DNA of 46,589 bases. It comes from Bacillota bacterium. GTDB taxonomy: Bacteria > Bacillota > Dethiobacteria > DTU022. Made by a program: the position numbers and the translations under genes. The number at the start of each line of letters is the position of its first letter. The first letter of the stretch is position 1. Below, one piece after another: positions 1 through 7,923 of this stretch. Under the pieces are notes generated by a model. It searched no databases, was not told the origin of the DNA, and was given only the letters and a program-made list of their open reading frames with translations. The DNA lies in the NCBI GenBank assembly GCA_012797095.1, contig JAAZPS010000224.1, forward strand, positions 1 through 46,589, given 5' to 3'.

Positions 1-689
1 GGCCCGGACCGCTCAGCCTGGTGCTGCCCCGCTCCGCCGGGCTGCCTTCGCAGGTCAGCGCCGGCCGGCCCACGGTGGCTGTCCGCATGCCTGCCCACCC
101 CGTCGCCTTGAGCCTGATCCGTGCTGCGGGCGTCCCTCTGGCCGCGCCGAGTGCCAACCGTTCCGGCCGGCCCAGCCCGACCGAAGCGCGCCATGTCCTC
201 GAAGAGCTGGCCGGGAGGATCGAGGCCGTTCTCGACGGCGGCGCCTGCACCGTTGGCGTGGAATCGACCGTGCTCGATCTGAGCGGAACCCGGCCGGTTA
301 TCCTGCGGCCCGGCGCCGTGACCGGGGAGCAGCTGGAGAGGGTGCTGGGAAAGAAGATCTGCGGCAAGGCAGGGTTTTGGCCGGCAGGGCAGCCCTTTCA
401 CCAGTACCGGCCCCGCGTTCCCCTGATCCTGATCACCGGCCCCCGGAGCAGGCGGAGACCCCTGCTCGCGGCTTTGACCGCGGGCTACCGCAGGAAAGGT
501 TTCAGGGTCGGGCTGCTGCTACTCCCCGGGGGGGCCAGGCAGTCGGCCAGGGATCTTTTTCCGGCGCTGCGCCGGTTCGATCACCGGAAGGTAGATCTGA
601 TCCTGGCAGAAGGGTGTTCCCCCCGGGGGCTCGGTGGGACAGTATTGAACCGCCTGGCGCAGGCGGCGTCGCGGATCATAAAAGCCTAG
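1..689 (+). CDS. ywlC: L-threonylcarbamoyladenylate synthase (Sua5/YwlC/TsaC family), 5' end cut by the window edge
   Basis: Makes threonylcarbamoyl-AMP from threonine, bicarbonate and ATP, the first step of the t6A modification at position 37 of ANN-decoding tRNAs in the cytoplasm. About 228 residues are visible in the frame starting at base 3. They begin with PGPLSLVL, a YrdC-fold segment normally found about a third of the way in, so roughly 100 N-terminal residues lie outside the window. Family signatures are the SAN triplet in APSANRSGRPS, then VGVESTVLDLSG and ILRPGAVT. After them comes a linker with HQYRPRVPL and a C-terminal Sua5-type domain, so this is the long Sua5 form rather than the short TsaC form. 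The stop is 9 bases before ywlE, as in the Bacillus ywl cluster. Confidence 0.92.
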   Translation, partial: PGPLSLVLPRSAGLPSQVSAGRPTVAVRMPAHPVALSLIRAAGVPLAAPSANRSGRPSPTEARHVLEELAGRIEAVLDGGACTVGVESTVLDLSGTRPVILRPGAVTGEQLERVLGKKICGKAGFWPAGQPFHQYRPRVPLILITGPRSRRRPLLAALTAGYRRKGFRVGLLLLPGGARQSARDLFPALRRFDHRKVDLILAEGCSPRGLGGTVLNRLAQAASRIIKA

Positions 690-698
690 GTGGTGCCG

Positions 699-1193
699 AT
701 GTCGGAAATAATCATTCTATTTGTCTGTACCGGCAATACCTGCCGCAGCCCCATGGCGGAGGCGCTTTTTCGTCATGAGTGGGAGAGGCGCCCCGATACC
801 CCCGGGGTGAGGGTGCTCTCTGCCGGGCTGGCCGCAGCCGACGGGGAGCAGGCTGCAGCCTATGCCTGCATGGTGATGCGCGAGGCCGGGCTCGGCCTCG
901 AGGGGCACTGCTCCGCCTTGCTGAGCGAGGAGCTGGTGGAGAAAGCTCACCTGATCCTGGTGATGAGCCGGCAGCACCGCCAGCGGTTGCAGCAGCGTTT
1001 TCCTGCTGCCGGGGAGAAGATATTCTTGCTGAAGGAGTATGCCGGGTTGACTGGAGATGCCGAGATCGGCGATCCGTACGGCGGCACCCTTGAGCGGTAC
1101 CGGCAGGTATTTGCCGAGATCGGCGATGCGGTCAGCAGGGCTGTCCCGCGTCTGGAAAGGAGTCTGCGTGATGAAAATAGTACTGGGAAGTGA
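699..1193 (+). CDS. ywlE: Low-molecular-weight phosphatase, probable protein-arginine phosphatase YwlE
   Basis: A 164-residue LMW-PTP fold enzyme. The P-loop CTGNTCRS near the N-terminus carries the catalytic Cys and Arg, and the general-acid loop reads DPYGG. In this family the residue before the second loop cysteine separates classes: Thr, as here, is typical of arginine phosphatases such as B. subtilis YwlE, which reverse McsB protein-arginine phosphorylation. Tyrosine phosphatases usually have Ile there. Two in-frame GTG codons lie at 690 and 693, but ATG 699 is preferred because AGGTGG at 688-693 sits five bases upstream. The 3' end overlaps rpiB by 23 bases, so the two are probably translationally coupled. 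The arginine specificity is inferred from one residue plus gene context. Confidence 0.9.
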   Translation: MSEIIILFVCTGNTCRSPMAEALFRHEWERRPDTPGVRVLSAGLAAADGEQAAAYACMVMREAGLGLEGHCSALLSEELVEKAHLILVMSRQHRQRLQQRFPAAGEKIFLLKEYAGLTGDAEIGDPYGGTLERYRQVFAEIGDAVSRAVPRLERSLRDENSTGK

Positions 1194-1614
1194 CCATGCC
1201 GGTTTTCTTTTGAAGGAGGAGATCCGGGCCTATCTGGCCGGGACCGGGCATGAGGCGGCCGACTTCGGCACTTTTTGTGAAAACAGCGTCGATTATCCCG
1301 ATATCGCCCTGCCGCTGGCCGAAGCGGTTGCCGCCGGCAATTATACCCTGGGAATTCTGATCTGCGGGACCGGCGTGGGCATGGCCATTGCAGCGAACAA
1401 GCACCCGGGGATCAGGGCGGCCCTCTGCGGCGATCCCTTTACCGCGCGCTTTGCCCGCGAACACAACGATGCCAATGTCCTGACTCTGGGCGCACGGGTG
1501 ACCGGGCCGGGACTGGCCCTCGAGATCGTGGATACTTTTATCAACAGCATCTTCCAGGGTGAACGGCACCGCCGCCGGCTGAAAAAGATTGCTTTTATGG
1601 AAAAGCGGCATTAA
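1171..1614 (+). CDS. rpiB: Ribose-5-phosphate isomerase B
   Basis: Interconverts ribose 5-phosphate and ribulose 5-phosphate in the non-oxidative pentose phosphate pathway. The 147-residue product has the usual RpiB/LacAB length. It opens with KIVLGSDHAG (phosphate and active-site Asp-His), carries the catalytic cysteine in LICGTGVGMA, and has the HNDANVLTLGAR segment that closes the active site. ATG 1171 follows GGAAAGGAG at 1154-1162 with good spacing; the in-frame codons further upstream have no such site. It starts inside the end of ywlE and is followed by glyA, the same order as ywlE-ywlF-glyA in Bacillus. Confidence 0.94.
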   Translation: MKIVLGSDHAGFLLKEEIRAYLAGTGHEAADFGTFCENSVDYPDIALPLAEAVAAGNYTLGILICGTGVGMAIAANKHPGIRAALCGDPFTARFAREHNDANVLTLGARVTGPGLALEIVDTFINSIFQGERHRRRLKKIAFMEKRH

Positions 1615-1660
1615 AATATTACAGGCAGCCGGCTTTGGTCGGCTGATGGAGGCCTCCAGG

Positions 1661-2935
1661 ATGGATGATAACAGATTTGCGGAAATACAGCTGGTCGATC
1701 CGGAGATAGCCGGGGCGATCGCAGCGGAAGAGAGGCGCCAGCAAGACAGCCTCGAGCTGATCGCTTCGGAAAACCTGGCCAGCCGGGCGGTGCTGCAGGC
1801 CCAGGGGACGGTGCTGACCAACAAGTATGCCGAAGGCTACCCCGGGGCTCGCTACTACGGCGGCTGCCGTTACGTGGACCAGGTGGAGCAGCTGGCGCGC
1901 TCCCGGGCCCGGGAGCTCTTCCGGGCGGAGCATGCCAATGTCCAGCCTCATGCCGGGGCGGCTGCCAACCTGGCGGTCTATCTCGCTTTCTTGAAACCGG
2001 GCGATCGGATCCTGGGGATGAATCTGGCCCACGGCGGGCATCTGACCCACGGCAGTCCAGTAAATATCACCGGACGTTATTTTGAAGCTTATTCATACGG
2101 GGTGGATCGGGCCAGCAGCCTGCTCGATATGGAGGCGGTTCGCCGGGAAGCTCTTTCGATCCGGCCGAAACTTCTCATCGCCGGGGCCACCGCCTATCCG
2201 CGGGTAATCGATTTTGCTGCCTTTCAGGATATTGCCCGCGAGGCCGGCGCCATTTTGATGGTAGATATGGCCCATATCGCCGGGCTCGTGGCAGCGGAGT
2301 TGCATCCCAACCCCGTACCCTGCGCCGATGTGGTCACGACCACCACCCACAAGACCCTGCGCGGTCCCCGTGGCGGGGCGATCCTTTGCCGGCGTAAATA
2401 TGCCCGCAGGATCGATCAGGCTGTTTTCCCCGGCTTGCAGGGCGGACCGCTGATGCATGTCATCGCTGCCAAGGCGGTCTCCTTCAGGGAAGCGCAGCAG
2501 CCTGAATTCACCTCTTACCAGGGGCGCGTTCTGGAAAATACGCAGGTTCTCGCCGAAGCCCTGCGTGGCTACGAATTTGATCTGGTCACGGGAGGCAGCG
2601 ATACACACCTGCTGCTGCTCGATCTGCGCTCCAAAAAGATAACCGGCGTGGAGGCGGAGCAGCTCCTGGAAAGGGTCGGCATTACCGCGAACAAAAATGC
2701 GATCCCCTTTGACCCCTTAAGCCCCCGGGTGACCAGCGGTCTACGGCTGGGAACACCGGCGATCACCTCGCGGGGGATGGGTCCGGAACAGCTCCGGATG
2801 ATCGCCCGCCTGATCGAGGAAACACTGGCCCGCCGCAGCGACAGGGCTGCCCTGGAGAGAATAAAGCAGCAGGTTCTGGAGCTCTGTCAGGCCTTTCCCA
2901 CCGTTCAGTTTGCCGGGACCTTGGCCGGGGGCTGA
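1661..2935 (+). CDS. glyA: Serine hydroxymethyltransferase
   Basis: PLP enzyme that converts serine and tetrahydrofolate to glycine and methylene-tetrahydrofolate, feeding one-carbon metabolism. The product is 424 residues, normal for the family. SLELIASEN lies near the N-terminus, YAEGYPG(A)RYYGG follows, and the PLP lysine is Lys231 in TTTHKTLRGPRGG. Three in-frame start codons exist. ATG 1661 is chosen because GGAGG at 1648-1652 is eight bases upstream and because homologues begin at this point. The earlier ATGs would add residues overlapping rpiB. It lies 46 bases after rpiB, with no terminator between them. A folate one-carbon role fits the methyltransferase found at 26.4 kb. Confidence 0.95.
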   Translation: MDDNRFAEIQLVDPEIAGAIAAEERRQQDSLELIASENLASRAVLQAQGTVLTNKYAEGYPGARYYGGCRYVDQVEQLARSRARELFRAEHANVQPHAGAAANLAVYLAFLKPGDRILGMNLAHGGHLTHGSPVNITGRYFEAYSYGVDRASSLLDMEAVRREALSIRPKLLIAGATAYPRVIDFAAFQDIAREAGAILMVDMAHIAGLVAAELHPNPVPCADVVTTTTHKTLRGPRGGAILCRRKYARRIDQAVFPGLQGGPLMHVIAAKAVSFREAQQPEFTSYQGRVLENTQVLAEALRGYEFDLVTGGSDTHLLLLDLRSKKITGVEAEQLLERVGITANKNAIPFDPLSPRVTSGLRLGTPAITSRGMGPEQLRMIARLIEETLARRSDRAALERIKQQVLELCQAFPTVQFAGTLAGG

Positions 2936-3008
2936 GGCCCGCGAAGATTGCCGCGGTGAAGGGGTTCGGTGGCAGAGCAGCCCCGGGCTGCTGAAAGGAG
3001 GGTAACCT

Positions 3009-3473
3009 TTGTCCGAAAGGCCGACATGGGATCGTTATTTTTTCGAGATAGCCCGGGTGGTTGCTTCCCGCTCGACCTGTCTGCGCCGCCGGGTCGGCGC
3101 TTTGCTGGTGCTGGACAAAAGGATTCTGGCTACGGGGTACAACGGTGCTCCCGCGGGCCTGAGCCATTGTGCGGATACCGGCTGTCTCCGGGAGAGGATG
3201 AATATCCCCGCGGGCGAAAGGCATGAGCTTTGCCGGGGTCTTCACGCCGAACAGAATGCGATCATACAGGCGGCTGTGCACGGGGTAGCGATCGAGGGAG
3301 CCTCGCTCTACTGCACCCATTTTCCCTGCGTGGTCTGCGCCAAGATGCTGATCAATGCGAAGATCCGGCAGATCTTTGTGGCGGAATCGTACCCCGACGA
3401 GCTCTCCAGGGAGCTGCTGCACGAAGCGGGGGTATCGCTTTTTTTTGATCGATCGCCGCCAGACTGCGGATAA
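3009..3473 (+). CDS. comEB: Deoxycytidylate (dCMP) deaminase family, ComEB-like
   Basis: Zinc-dependent deaminase expected to convert dCMP to dUMP for dTMP synthesis. The 154-residue product has the cytidine-deaminase zinc motifs: HAEQNAI (zinc His and catalytic Glu) and PCVVC (two zinc cysteines). It also has the extra Cys/His insert typical of dCMP deaminases (HCADTGC, then C before the HAE motif). The start is TTG 3009, preceded by AAAGGAGGG at 2994-3002. In B. subtilis the homologue comEB sits in a competence operon, but the enzyme is metabolic. Here it follows glyA by 73 bases, without a visible terminator. Confidence 0.9.
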   Translation: MSERPTWDRYFFEIARVVASRSTCLRRRVGALLVLDKRILATGYNGAPAGLSHCADTGCLRERMNIPAGERHELCRGLHAEQNAIIQAAVHGVAIEGASLYCTHFPCVVCAKMLINAKIRQIFVAESYPDELSRELLHEAGVSLFFDRSPPDCG

Positions 3474-3530
3474 ACCGCTCCCGGGGGGGCCATAATATCC
3501 CTTAGTTTCCTGTGGAGGGAGGGGCCCCGA

Positions 3531-4145
3531 TTGCACCGGCGTATACCAGTCTTCCTTTTGCTACTGTTATTTTGTTTACAGCTGCCTGCCCACGGGCCGG
3601 CGGAGGCCGGGGATCTTTGGATGGAAATGGAAAAAGGGTTACGCCTTTGCGGCGTTGAAATTAAGAGCTACCGGAGCAGCTGTTTTATCGATGGAGCTGA
3701 ACAGGAGCGGATCATCTCCGCCGGAGCGGCGCCGGATTGCGGCTGCTTCATGCGGGGCGGCTTTGAAGATGACGAAATTCTGTTTGAAATATGCAGCGCC
3801 GACCGGGGCAGGTGCGCCCGGCTCTGGGAGCAATTTGCCGGAGCTGCCGGCCGCTACGGGGGTGCGGCGGGGCGGACCTGGAGCGTGGAGGGGTTTCATG
3901 ATCCGGTAGACGACCTGAGCGCCCTGGGGGAGGAGCTGGTTCAGGCCCTGGGCGGACGGCTGCGGCAGATCAATAACCACCCCCGGATGGTGCAGCTGCT
4001 GGCGGATCTGCCCTGGGGCGGGGTCGGCATTCTGCTGGATCAAGGTCCGGTTAACCTTGCTCTGGAGCTGTCCGAGGATACCTATCTTCATAAAGTGAAA
4101 GTCCGTCTGGGGATACCGGTTCTTTTTTCCCTTTCAAACGGATAA
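3531..4145 (+). CDS. ywmB: YwmB family secreted protein (TATA-box-binding-like fold)
   Basis: A 204-residue protein of unknown function belonging by context and length to the YwmB family. An N-terminal signal sequence (PVFLLLLLFCLQLPA, residues 6-20) ends near a plausible cleavage site before GDLW. The mature part is mixed alpha/beta with several cysteines (CGVE, SSCF, DCGCF) and the conserved end DTYLHKVKVRLGIPVLF. In many sporeforming Bacillota, ywmB lies directly before murA and spoIID, as here. The start is TTG 3531 with GGAGGGAGG about six bases upstream. A weak -10-like CATAATAT lies at 3491-3498. Assignment rests on position and the overall pattern, so treat the family name as likely rather than proven. 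Confidence 0.75.
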   Translation: MHRRIPVFLLLLLFCLQLPAHGPAEAGDLWMEMEKGLRLCGVEIKSYRSSCFIDGAEQERIISAGAAPDCGCFMRGGFEDDEILFEICSADRGRCARLWEQFAGAAGRYGGAAGRTWSVEGFHDPVDDLSALGEELVQALGGRLRQINNHPRMVQLLADLPWGGVGILLDQGPVNLALELSEDTYLHKVKVRLGIPVLFSLSNG

Positions 4146-4162
4146 CAGGAAGGAACGGCATC

Positions 4163-5455
4163 ATGGATCATCTTGTCATTCAAGGGGGAGTGCCCCTGCG
4201 GGGGACGGTCAGGGTAAACGGTTCCAAAAATGCCTCACTCCCGATCATTGCAGCAGCCCTGCTGACCGACGAACCGGTAATTATCGAGGGGGTTCCCGAT
4301 CTTCTGGATGTACGCACGATGATCGCGGTTCTGGAGGGACTCGGTGCGGCGGTGGAATATGATCAGGAGCGGGCCCTTCTCCGGATCATATGCGGCGAAC
4401 TGCCGCCGGCGGCGCCTTCGGCCGACCTGGTCAGCCGGATGCGGGCCTCCTTTCTCGTCCTCGGTCCCCTGCTGGCACGGAAAAAAGCGGTCTCCCTCCC
4501 ACTCCCGGGCGGCTGTGCCATCGGCACCCGTCCTGTTGATCTACATTTGAAGGGGCTCTCGGCAATGGGGGCAAGTTTTTCCATTGTCGGCGGCAGGGTT
4601 GAAGGGTGCACTGAGGGTCTGCGGGGAGCACGGATCTATCTGGATTTCCCCAGCGTCGGTGCAACCGAGAATATCATGATGGCGGCAACGCTGGCCCGGG
4701 GGAGCACGATCCTGGAAAATGCAGCCACCGAGCCGGAGATTGTTGACCTGGCCAACTGTTTGAACAGTATGGGCGCGGTGGTTGTCGGTGCCGGAACGGC
4801 ACATATCCGCATCGAGGGGGTCCCCCGCCTGGGCGGGACCCGCCATGGGGTCATTCCGGACCGGATCGAGGCGGGGACGTTGCTGCTGGCCGGTGTCATT
4901 ACCAAAGGCGATCTGATCGTGGAAAATCTCCTGCCCGATCACCTGAAATCCCTGCTGGCCAAATTAACCGAAGCCGGGGCGCTCGTTGAAGAGGTCGGCC
5001 CGAATGCTATCAGGGCGGCGGCGGGAGAGCGCTCCGCTGCAGTCGATCTCAAGACAATGCCCTACCCGGGCTTCTCGACAGATCTGCAGCCCCAATTCAT
5101 GGTGCTGCTGGCGCTGGCCGAGGGAACGGGCACGGTTACGGAGACAGTTTTCGAGAACAGATTTCGTCATGTTGAGGGACTGAGCAGCATGGGCGCGCGG
5201 ATCCAGGTCGAGGGGCGCCGGGCCATTGTCCGGGGGCAGCCTTGTCTGACCGGCGCTCCTGTGGTGGCGCCGGATCTGAGGGGGGCTGCTGCACTGCTGT
5301 TGGCAGGATTGGCCGCACAGGGTAAAACAGAGCTTCTTCAGGCGGAACACCTCTGGCGCGGTTACTGCTCGCTCGAGGAACGGCTGGCTTCGCTGGGAGC
5401 ACAGCTGAAGCGTATCTCCGCGGAGCCGGAGCGGGCGCTGTTTACAGGAAGCTAA
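4163..5455 (+). CDS. murA: UDP-N-acetylglucosamine 1-carboxyvinyltransferase
   Basis: Transfers enolpyruvate from PEP to UDP-GlcNAc, the first committed step of peptidoglycan synthesis in the cytoplasm. The product is 430 residues with the two inside-out alpha/beta barrel repeats of the EPSP-synthase fold. Lys22-Asn23 in NGSKNASLPI form the substrate site. The flexible loop GGCAIGTRPVD carries Cys118, the residue alkylated by fosfomycin, so the enzyme should be sensitive. ATG 4163 follows AGGAAGG at 4148-4154. It sits between ywmB and spoIID, the position of murAA in Bacillus. Confidence 0.96.
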   Translation: MDHLVIQGGVPLRGTVRVNGSKNASLPIIAAALLTDEPVIIEGVPDLLDVRTMIAVLEGLGAAVEYDQERALLRIICGELPPAAPSADLVSRMRASFLVLGPLLARKKAVSLPLPGGCAIGTRPVDLHLKGLSAMGASFSIVGGRVEGCTEGLRGARIYLDFPSVGATENIMMAATLARGSTILENAATEPEIVDLANCLNSMGAVVVGAGTAHIRIEGVPRLGGTRHGVIPDRIEAGTLLLAGVITKGDLIVENLLPDHLKSLLAKLTEAGALVEEVGPNAIRAAAGERSAAVDLKTMPYPGFSTDLQPQFMVLLALAEGTGTVTETVFENRFRHVEGLSSMGARIQVEGRRAIVRGQPCLTGAPVVAPDLRGAAALLLAGLAAQGKTELLQAEHLWRGYCSLEERLASLGAQLKRISAEPERALFTGS

Positions 5456-5549
5456 ACGGCCCTTCTCCGGGCCCATGGCTTTCGTTTATTCCCTCCCCCA
5501 TCCATATTTCGACGGACAATGGTTTCCCCAAAACGGGATCTGCAGAAGA

Positions 5550-5578
5550 TCATAAGAGTGAGACAGGTCTCATATAAT
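5550..5578 (+). promoter_or_regulatory. Candidate sigma-E promoter of spoIID
   Basis: TCATAAG at 5550-5556 resembles the sigma-E -35 (KMATATT, 5 of 7). After a 14-base spacer, CATATAAT at 5571-5578 matches the -10 CATACANT in 7 of 8 positions. The predicted RNA would start about 20 bases before the spoIID start. spoIID is a sigma-E gene in B. subtilis. This is a match by eye, not a scored search. Confidence 0.6.
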
Positions 5579-5607
5579 ATGATCAAGTCGGCGCCCCGGA
5601 GGTATTG

Positions 5608-6624
5608 ATGACCCGAAAAACCGCCCTGCTAATCCTGGCCATCATCGTGGTGGTGATTCTATTACCGGCCGCAGCAGTCTCTTTTGGCGGCTGTCCCGGT
5701 TTCCCCCCTCCGGCGAAGGCCGAGCCCCCCCCCTCGACGAAGGAGACCGTGGAGAAAAAGTTCAGCGGGACAGTACGGCTCTACCGGACCGATCGAAAAG
5801 AGATCGTGCCACTCGATCTGGAGCAGTACCTGGTCGGGGTGATCCTGGCGGAGATGCCGGCATCATTTGAGCTGGAGGCCCTCAAGGCCCAGGCGGTGAT
5901 CGCCCGCACCTATGCCCTTCACCAGCACCCTTTCTCCGGCGGGGGAGGCTGCGACCGGGCCCCCGGGGGCGCGGATATCTGTTCGGACAGCGCTCATTGC
6001 CAGGCCTGGCTTGATCCGGAAGAGACGGCGGCTGAATGGGGTCCTGAGGGTGAACTTTTCCTGAAGCGGATCCGGCAGGCGATCTCGGAGACAGCGGGCG
6101 AGGTGGCCGTGTACCGGGGAAAGCTGATCGAGGCGGTCTATCATTCGACCTGCGGTGGTAAAACAGAGGCCTCGCACGCTCTCTGGAACGGCGGCTCCCT
6201 GCCGTACCTGCAGAGCGTAATCTGCCCCTACTGCACCCATTCCCCCCATTACCGGGGCGAACTGCTGATCCCCTTCACCCGGCTGGCCGAAGCGCTGCCG
6301 CAGGATCCGGCCCTGCCTGTCGCTTCGGCAGAGCGGCTGCCCCTGGAGAAGATTACGGAGACCTCCGGTGGCAGGATCGCCGCGCTGACCATAGCCGGCC
6401 GCTCGATCGGTGGCGCGGAACTGCGCAGCCTGCTGGAGCTCCCCTCAACAGCTTTTACCTGGGAACTCCGGGAGGAGGGGCTTCTTTTCCATACCCGCGG
6501 CCGGGGGCATGGCGTCGGACTCTGCCAGTACGGTGCCGACGGTGCCGCCAGGGAGGGGCAGGGTTACCGCCAGATCATCCAATTTTATTACCCCGGTACC
6601 GCGATAACCGAGATCAAACCCTAA
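5608..6624 (+). CDS. spoIID: Stage II sporulation protein D, peptidoglycan lytic transglycosylase
   Basis: Membrane-anchored transglycosylase that cleaves septal peptidoglycan during engulfment, working with SpoIIM and SpoIIP in the mother cell. The 338-residue product has one N-terminal membrane segment (about residues 5-27), then the SpoIID domain. The catalytic Glu is Glu82 in ILAEMPA, followed by ALKAQAVIARTYAL. A cysteine-containing insert (CSDSAHCQAW) and HSTCGGKTE fit the zinc-binding region. The hallmark C-terminal block is RGRGHGVGLCQYGADG with FYYPGT. ATG 5608 is preferred to the overlapping TTG 5605 because CGGAGG at 5597-5602 would be too close to the TTG. It is followed by spoIIQ, 50 bases on. 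Confidence 0.93.
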   Translation: MTRKTALLILAIIVVVILLPAAAVSFGGCPGFPPPAKAEPPPSTKETVEKKFSGTVRLYRTDRKEIVPLDLEQYLVGVILAEMPASFELEALKAQAVIARTYALHQHPFSGGGGCDRAPGGADICSDSAHCQAWLDPEETAAEWGPEGELFLKRIRQAISETAGEVAVYRGKLIEAVYHSTCGGKTEASHALWNGGSLPYLQSVICPYCTHSPHYRGELLIPFTRLAEALPQDPALPVASAERLPLEKITETSGGRIAALTIAGRSIGGAELRSLLELPSTAFTWELREEGLLFHTRGRGHGVGLCQYGADGAAREGQGYRQIIQFYYPGTAITEIKP

Positions 6625-6626
6625 CC

Positions 6627-6655
6627 GTATAAAATCACCTGCGGTGGTTATAATA
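6627..6655 (+). promoter_or_regulatory. Candidate sigma-F promoter of spoIIQ
   Basis: GTATA at 6627-6631 and GGTTATAATA at 6646-6655 match the forespore sigma-F -35 (GYWTA) and -10 (GGNNANANTA) at every defined position. The spacer is 14 bases, about one shorter than usual. It ends 19 bases before the spoIIQ start. spoIIQ is a classic sigma-F target. Confidence 0.6.
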
Positions 6656-6674
6656 TCTGCCGAGGTGATCGGTT

Positions 6675-7478
6675 GTGGAATGGCAAAGAAAACAGAAGAT
6701 TCAAGTTAAATTGCTCTGGAAAAAGATCCTCGCTGGAACAAAGGCTTTCCGGGAAAAACTGCTCCTGAGGGTTGAGCCCCTGCGGCAGCGCCTCCGGATC
6801 GGGGAAAAAGGTTGGCCCCGGTTCTGGCAAATTGCTGCTCTATACCTGCTGGTACTATTCGCAGCCGGCGGGATCTATCTCTGGCATACCGCCCAGCTGC
6901 GGGCGATCAATCCCTATGCCGAAAAGATTGATTTCGGGGAAAGGGGGGCCCTGGAGGCGGTTCCCGAAGATCATGCTGACGGGGATCAGGAAAAACCGGA
7001 TGAGCCGGCAGTCTCTCCGGCCCTGGCCGGGGGTTCCTGTTCCGGGAAAGGTGCCCCGGAGTGCGCCTTTATCTGGCCGGTGCAGGGCAGATCGATCATT
7101 TTCGAATACGGCGGCAGCGCCAGGGAGGTGCTGGCCCGCATGGATGAAGCGGTGAAATGGTCTTTCAACAGGGGATTGGGCATCGCTGCCGTTCCGGGAG
7201 AGCAGGTTTACGCGATGGGAAGAGGAAGGGTGAAAGAGGTAAGGGAAACAGGAAAACCATACGGGCAGGAGCTGATTGTTGAGCACGATAACAATTTGAC
7301 CGTGCATTACGGGGCGTTGGAGCAGGTTACTGTTAAGAAAGGTGATCAGCTCTCCGGTGGTGAGCCCATTGCCACGGTTAAAAAAAGTCCTCAGGAGACC
7401 GGGGAAGTTTATCTCTATCTGGAGATACAAGCAGACGGCCGGCCGGTTGATCCGCTGCAGTTTTTGCCCCATTTTTGA
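6675..7478 (+). CDS. spoIIQ: SpoIIQ-like membrane protein with degenerate LytM/M23 domain
   Basis: Forespore membrane protein whose partner SpoIIIAH binds it across the intermembrane space during engulfment. The 267-residue product has a basic cytoplasmic N-terminus, one membrane helix (about 50-70), a linker and a LytM/M23 fold from about residue 125. The metal ligands of active M23 enzymes are missing. The HxGxD position reads NRGLG (Asn165 for His), and the HLHFE position reads YLYLE. It should therefore be a binding domain, not an enzyme, like B. subtilis SpoIIQ. The start is GTG 6675 with GAGGTGATC at 6662-6670. The gene is followed by spoIIID. Confidence 0.85.
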   Translation: MEWQRKQKIQVKLLWKKILAGTKAFREKLLLRVEPLRQRLRIGEKGWPRFWQIAALYLLVLFAAGGIYLWHTAQLRAINPYAEKIDFGERGALEAVPEDHADGDQEKPDEPAVSPALAGGSCSGKGAPECAFIWPVQGRSIIFEYGGSAREVLARMDEAVKWSFNRGLGIAAVPGEQVYAMGRGRVKEVRETGKPYGQELIVEHDNNLTVHYGALEQVTVKKGDQLSGGEPIATVKKSPQETGEVYLYLEIQADGRPVDPLQFLPHF

Positions 7479-7495
7479 CCGGTTACCGGGCCAGG

Positions 7496-7524
7496 GTATT
7501 TTTTGGGGGTCCCTCTCATATAAT
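7496..7524 (+). promoter_or_regulatory. Candidate sigma-E promoter of spoIIID
   Basis: GTATTTT at 7496-7502 (5 of 7 with the sigma-E -35) and CATATAAT at 7517-7524 (7 of 8 with the -10) are separated by 14 bases. The -10 octamer is identical to that before spoIID. spoIIID is transcribed by sigma-E in B. subtilis. Confidence 0.55.
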
Positions 7525-7558
7525 TTACCGGACTGAAGATGAAGGGGGCCCCATCAAG

Positions 7559-7813
7559 GTGCATGATTATATTTATCAGCGGGTTTTGGAAATCAGCCAC
7601 TATATCCTCGAAACCGAGGCAACAGTGAGGCAGGTGGCACGCAATTTTGGGGTGAGCAAAAGCACTGTCCACAAGGATATCACCGAACGGCTGCCGCAGA
7701 TCAACCGCCATCTGGCCAAACAGATCAAGAAGATCCTGGAAAAGAACAAGGCGGAGCGCCATCTGCGGGGCGGCGAGGCGACCCGCCTGAAGTACCTTTC
7801 CCTGAAAAAGTAG
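7559..7813 (+). CDS. spoIIID: Sporulation transcriptional regulator SpoIIID
   Basis: Small DNA-binding protein that tunes the sigma-E and sigma-K regulons in the mother cell. The product is 84 residues from GTG 7559, beginning (M)HDYIYQRVLEI, where B. subtilis SpoIIID also begins with MHDYI. The helix-turn-helix is VRQVARNFGVSKSTVHKDI, followed by the conserved ERLPQIN and HLRGGEATRLKY. An in-frame codon at 7475 would add 28 unrelated residues and would lie upstream of the sigma-E promoter. AAGGGGGCC ten bases before GTG 7559 supports the shorter form. The basic C-terminal tail is slightly shorter than in B. subtilis (93 residues). Confidence 0.93.
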   Translation: MHDYIYQRVLEISHYILETEATVRQVARNFGVSKSTVHKDITERLPQINRHLAKQIKKILEKNKAERHLRGGEATRLKYLSLKK

Positions 7814-7923
7814 GCTCAATAAACTCTATTTTCTCAAAAGGGAATCAACGGCCGGTGAAGAATTAGATATAGACGGCTGTTTCGGTGGAAAGAGGCTGAA
7901 GCCGGGAAAAAGGGAGGCAGAAG

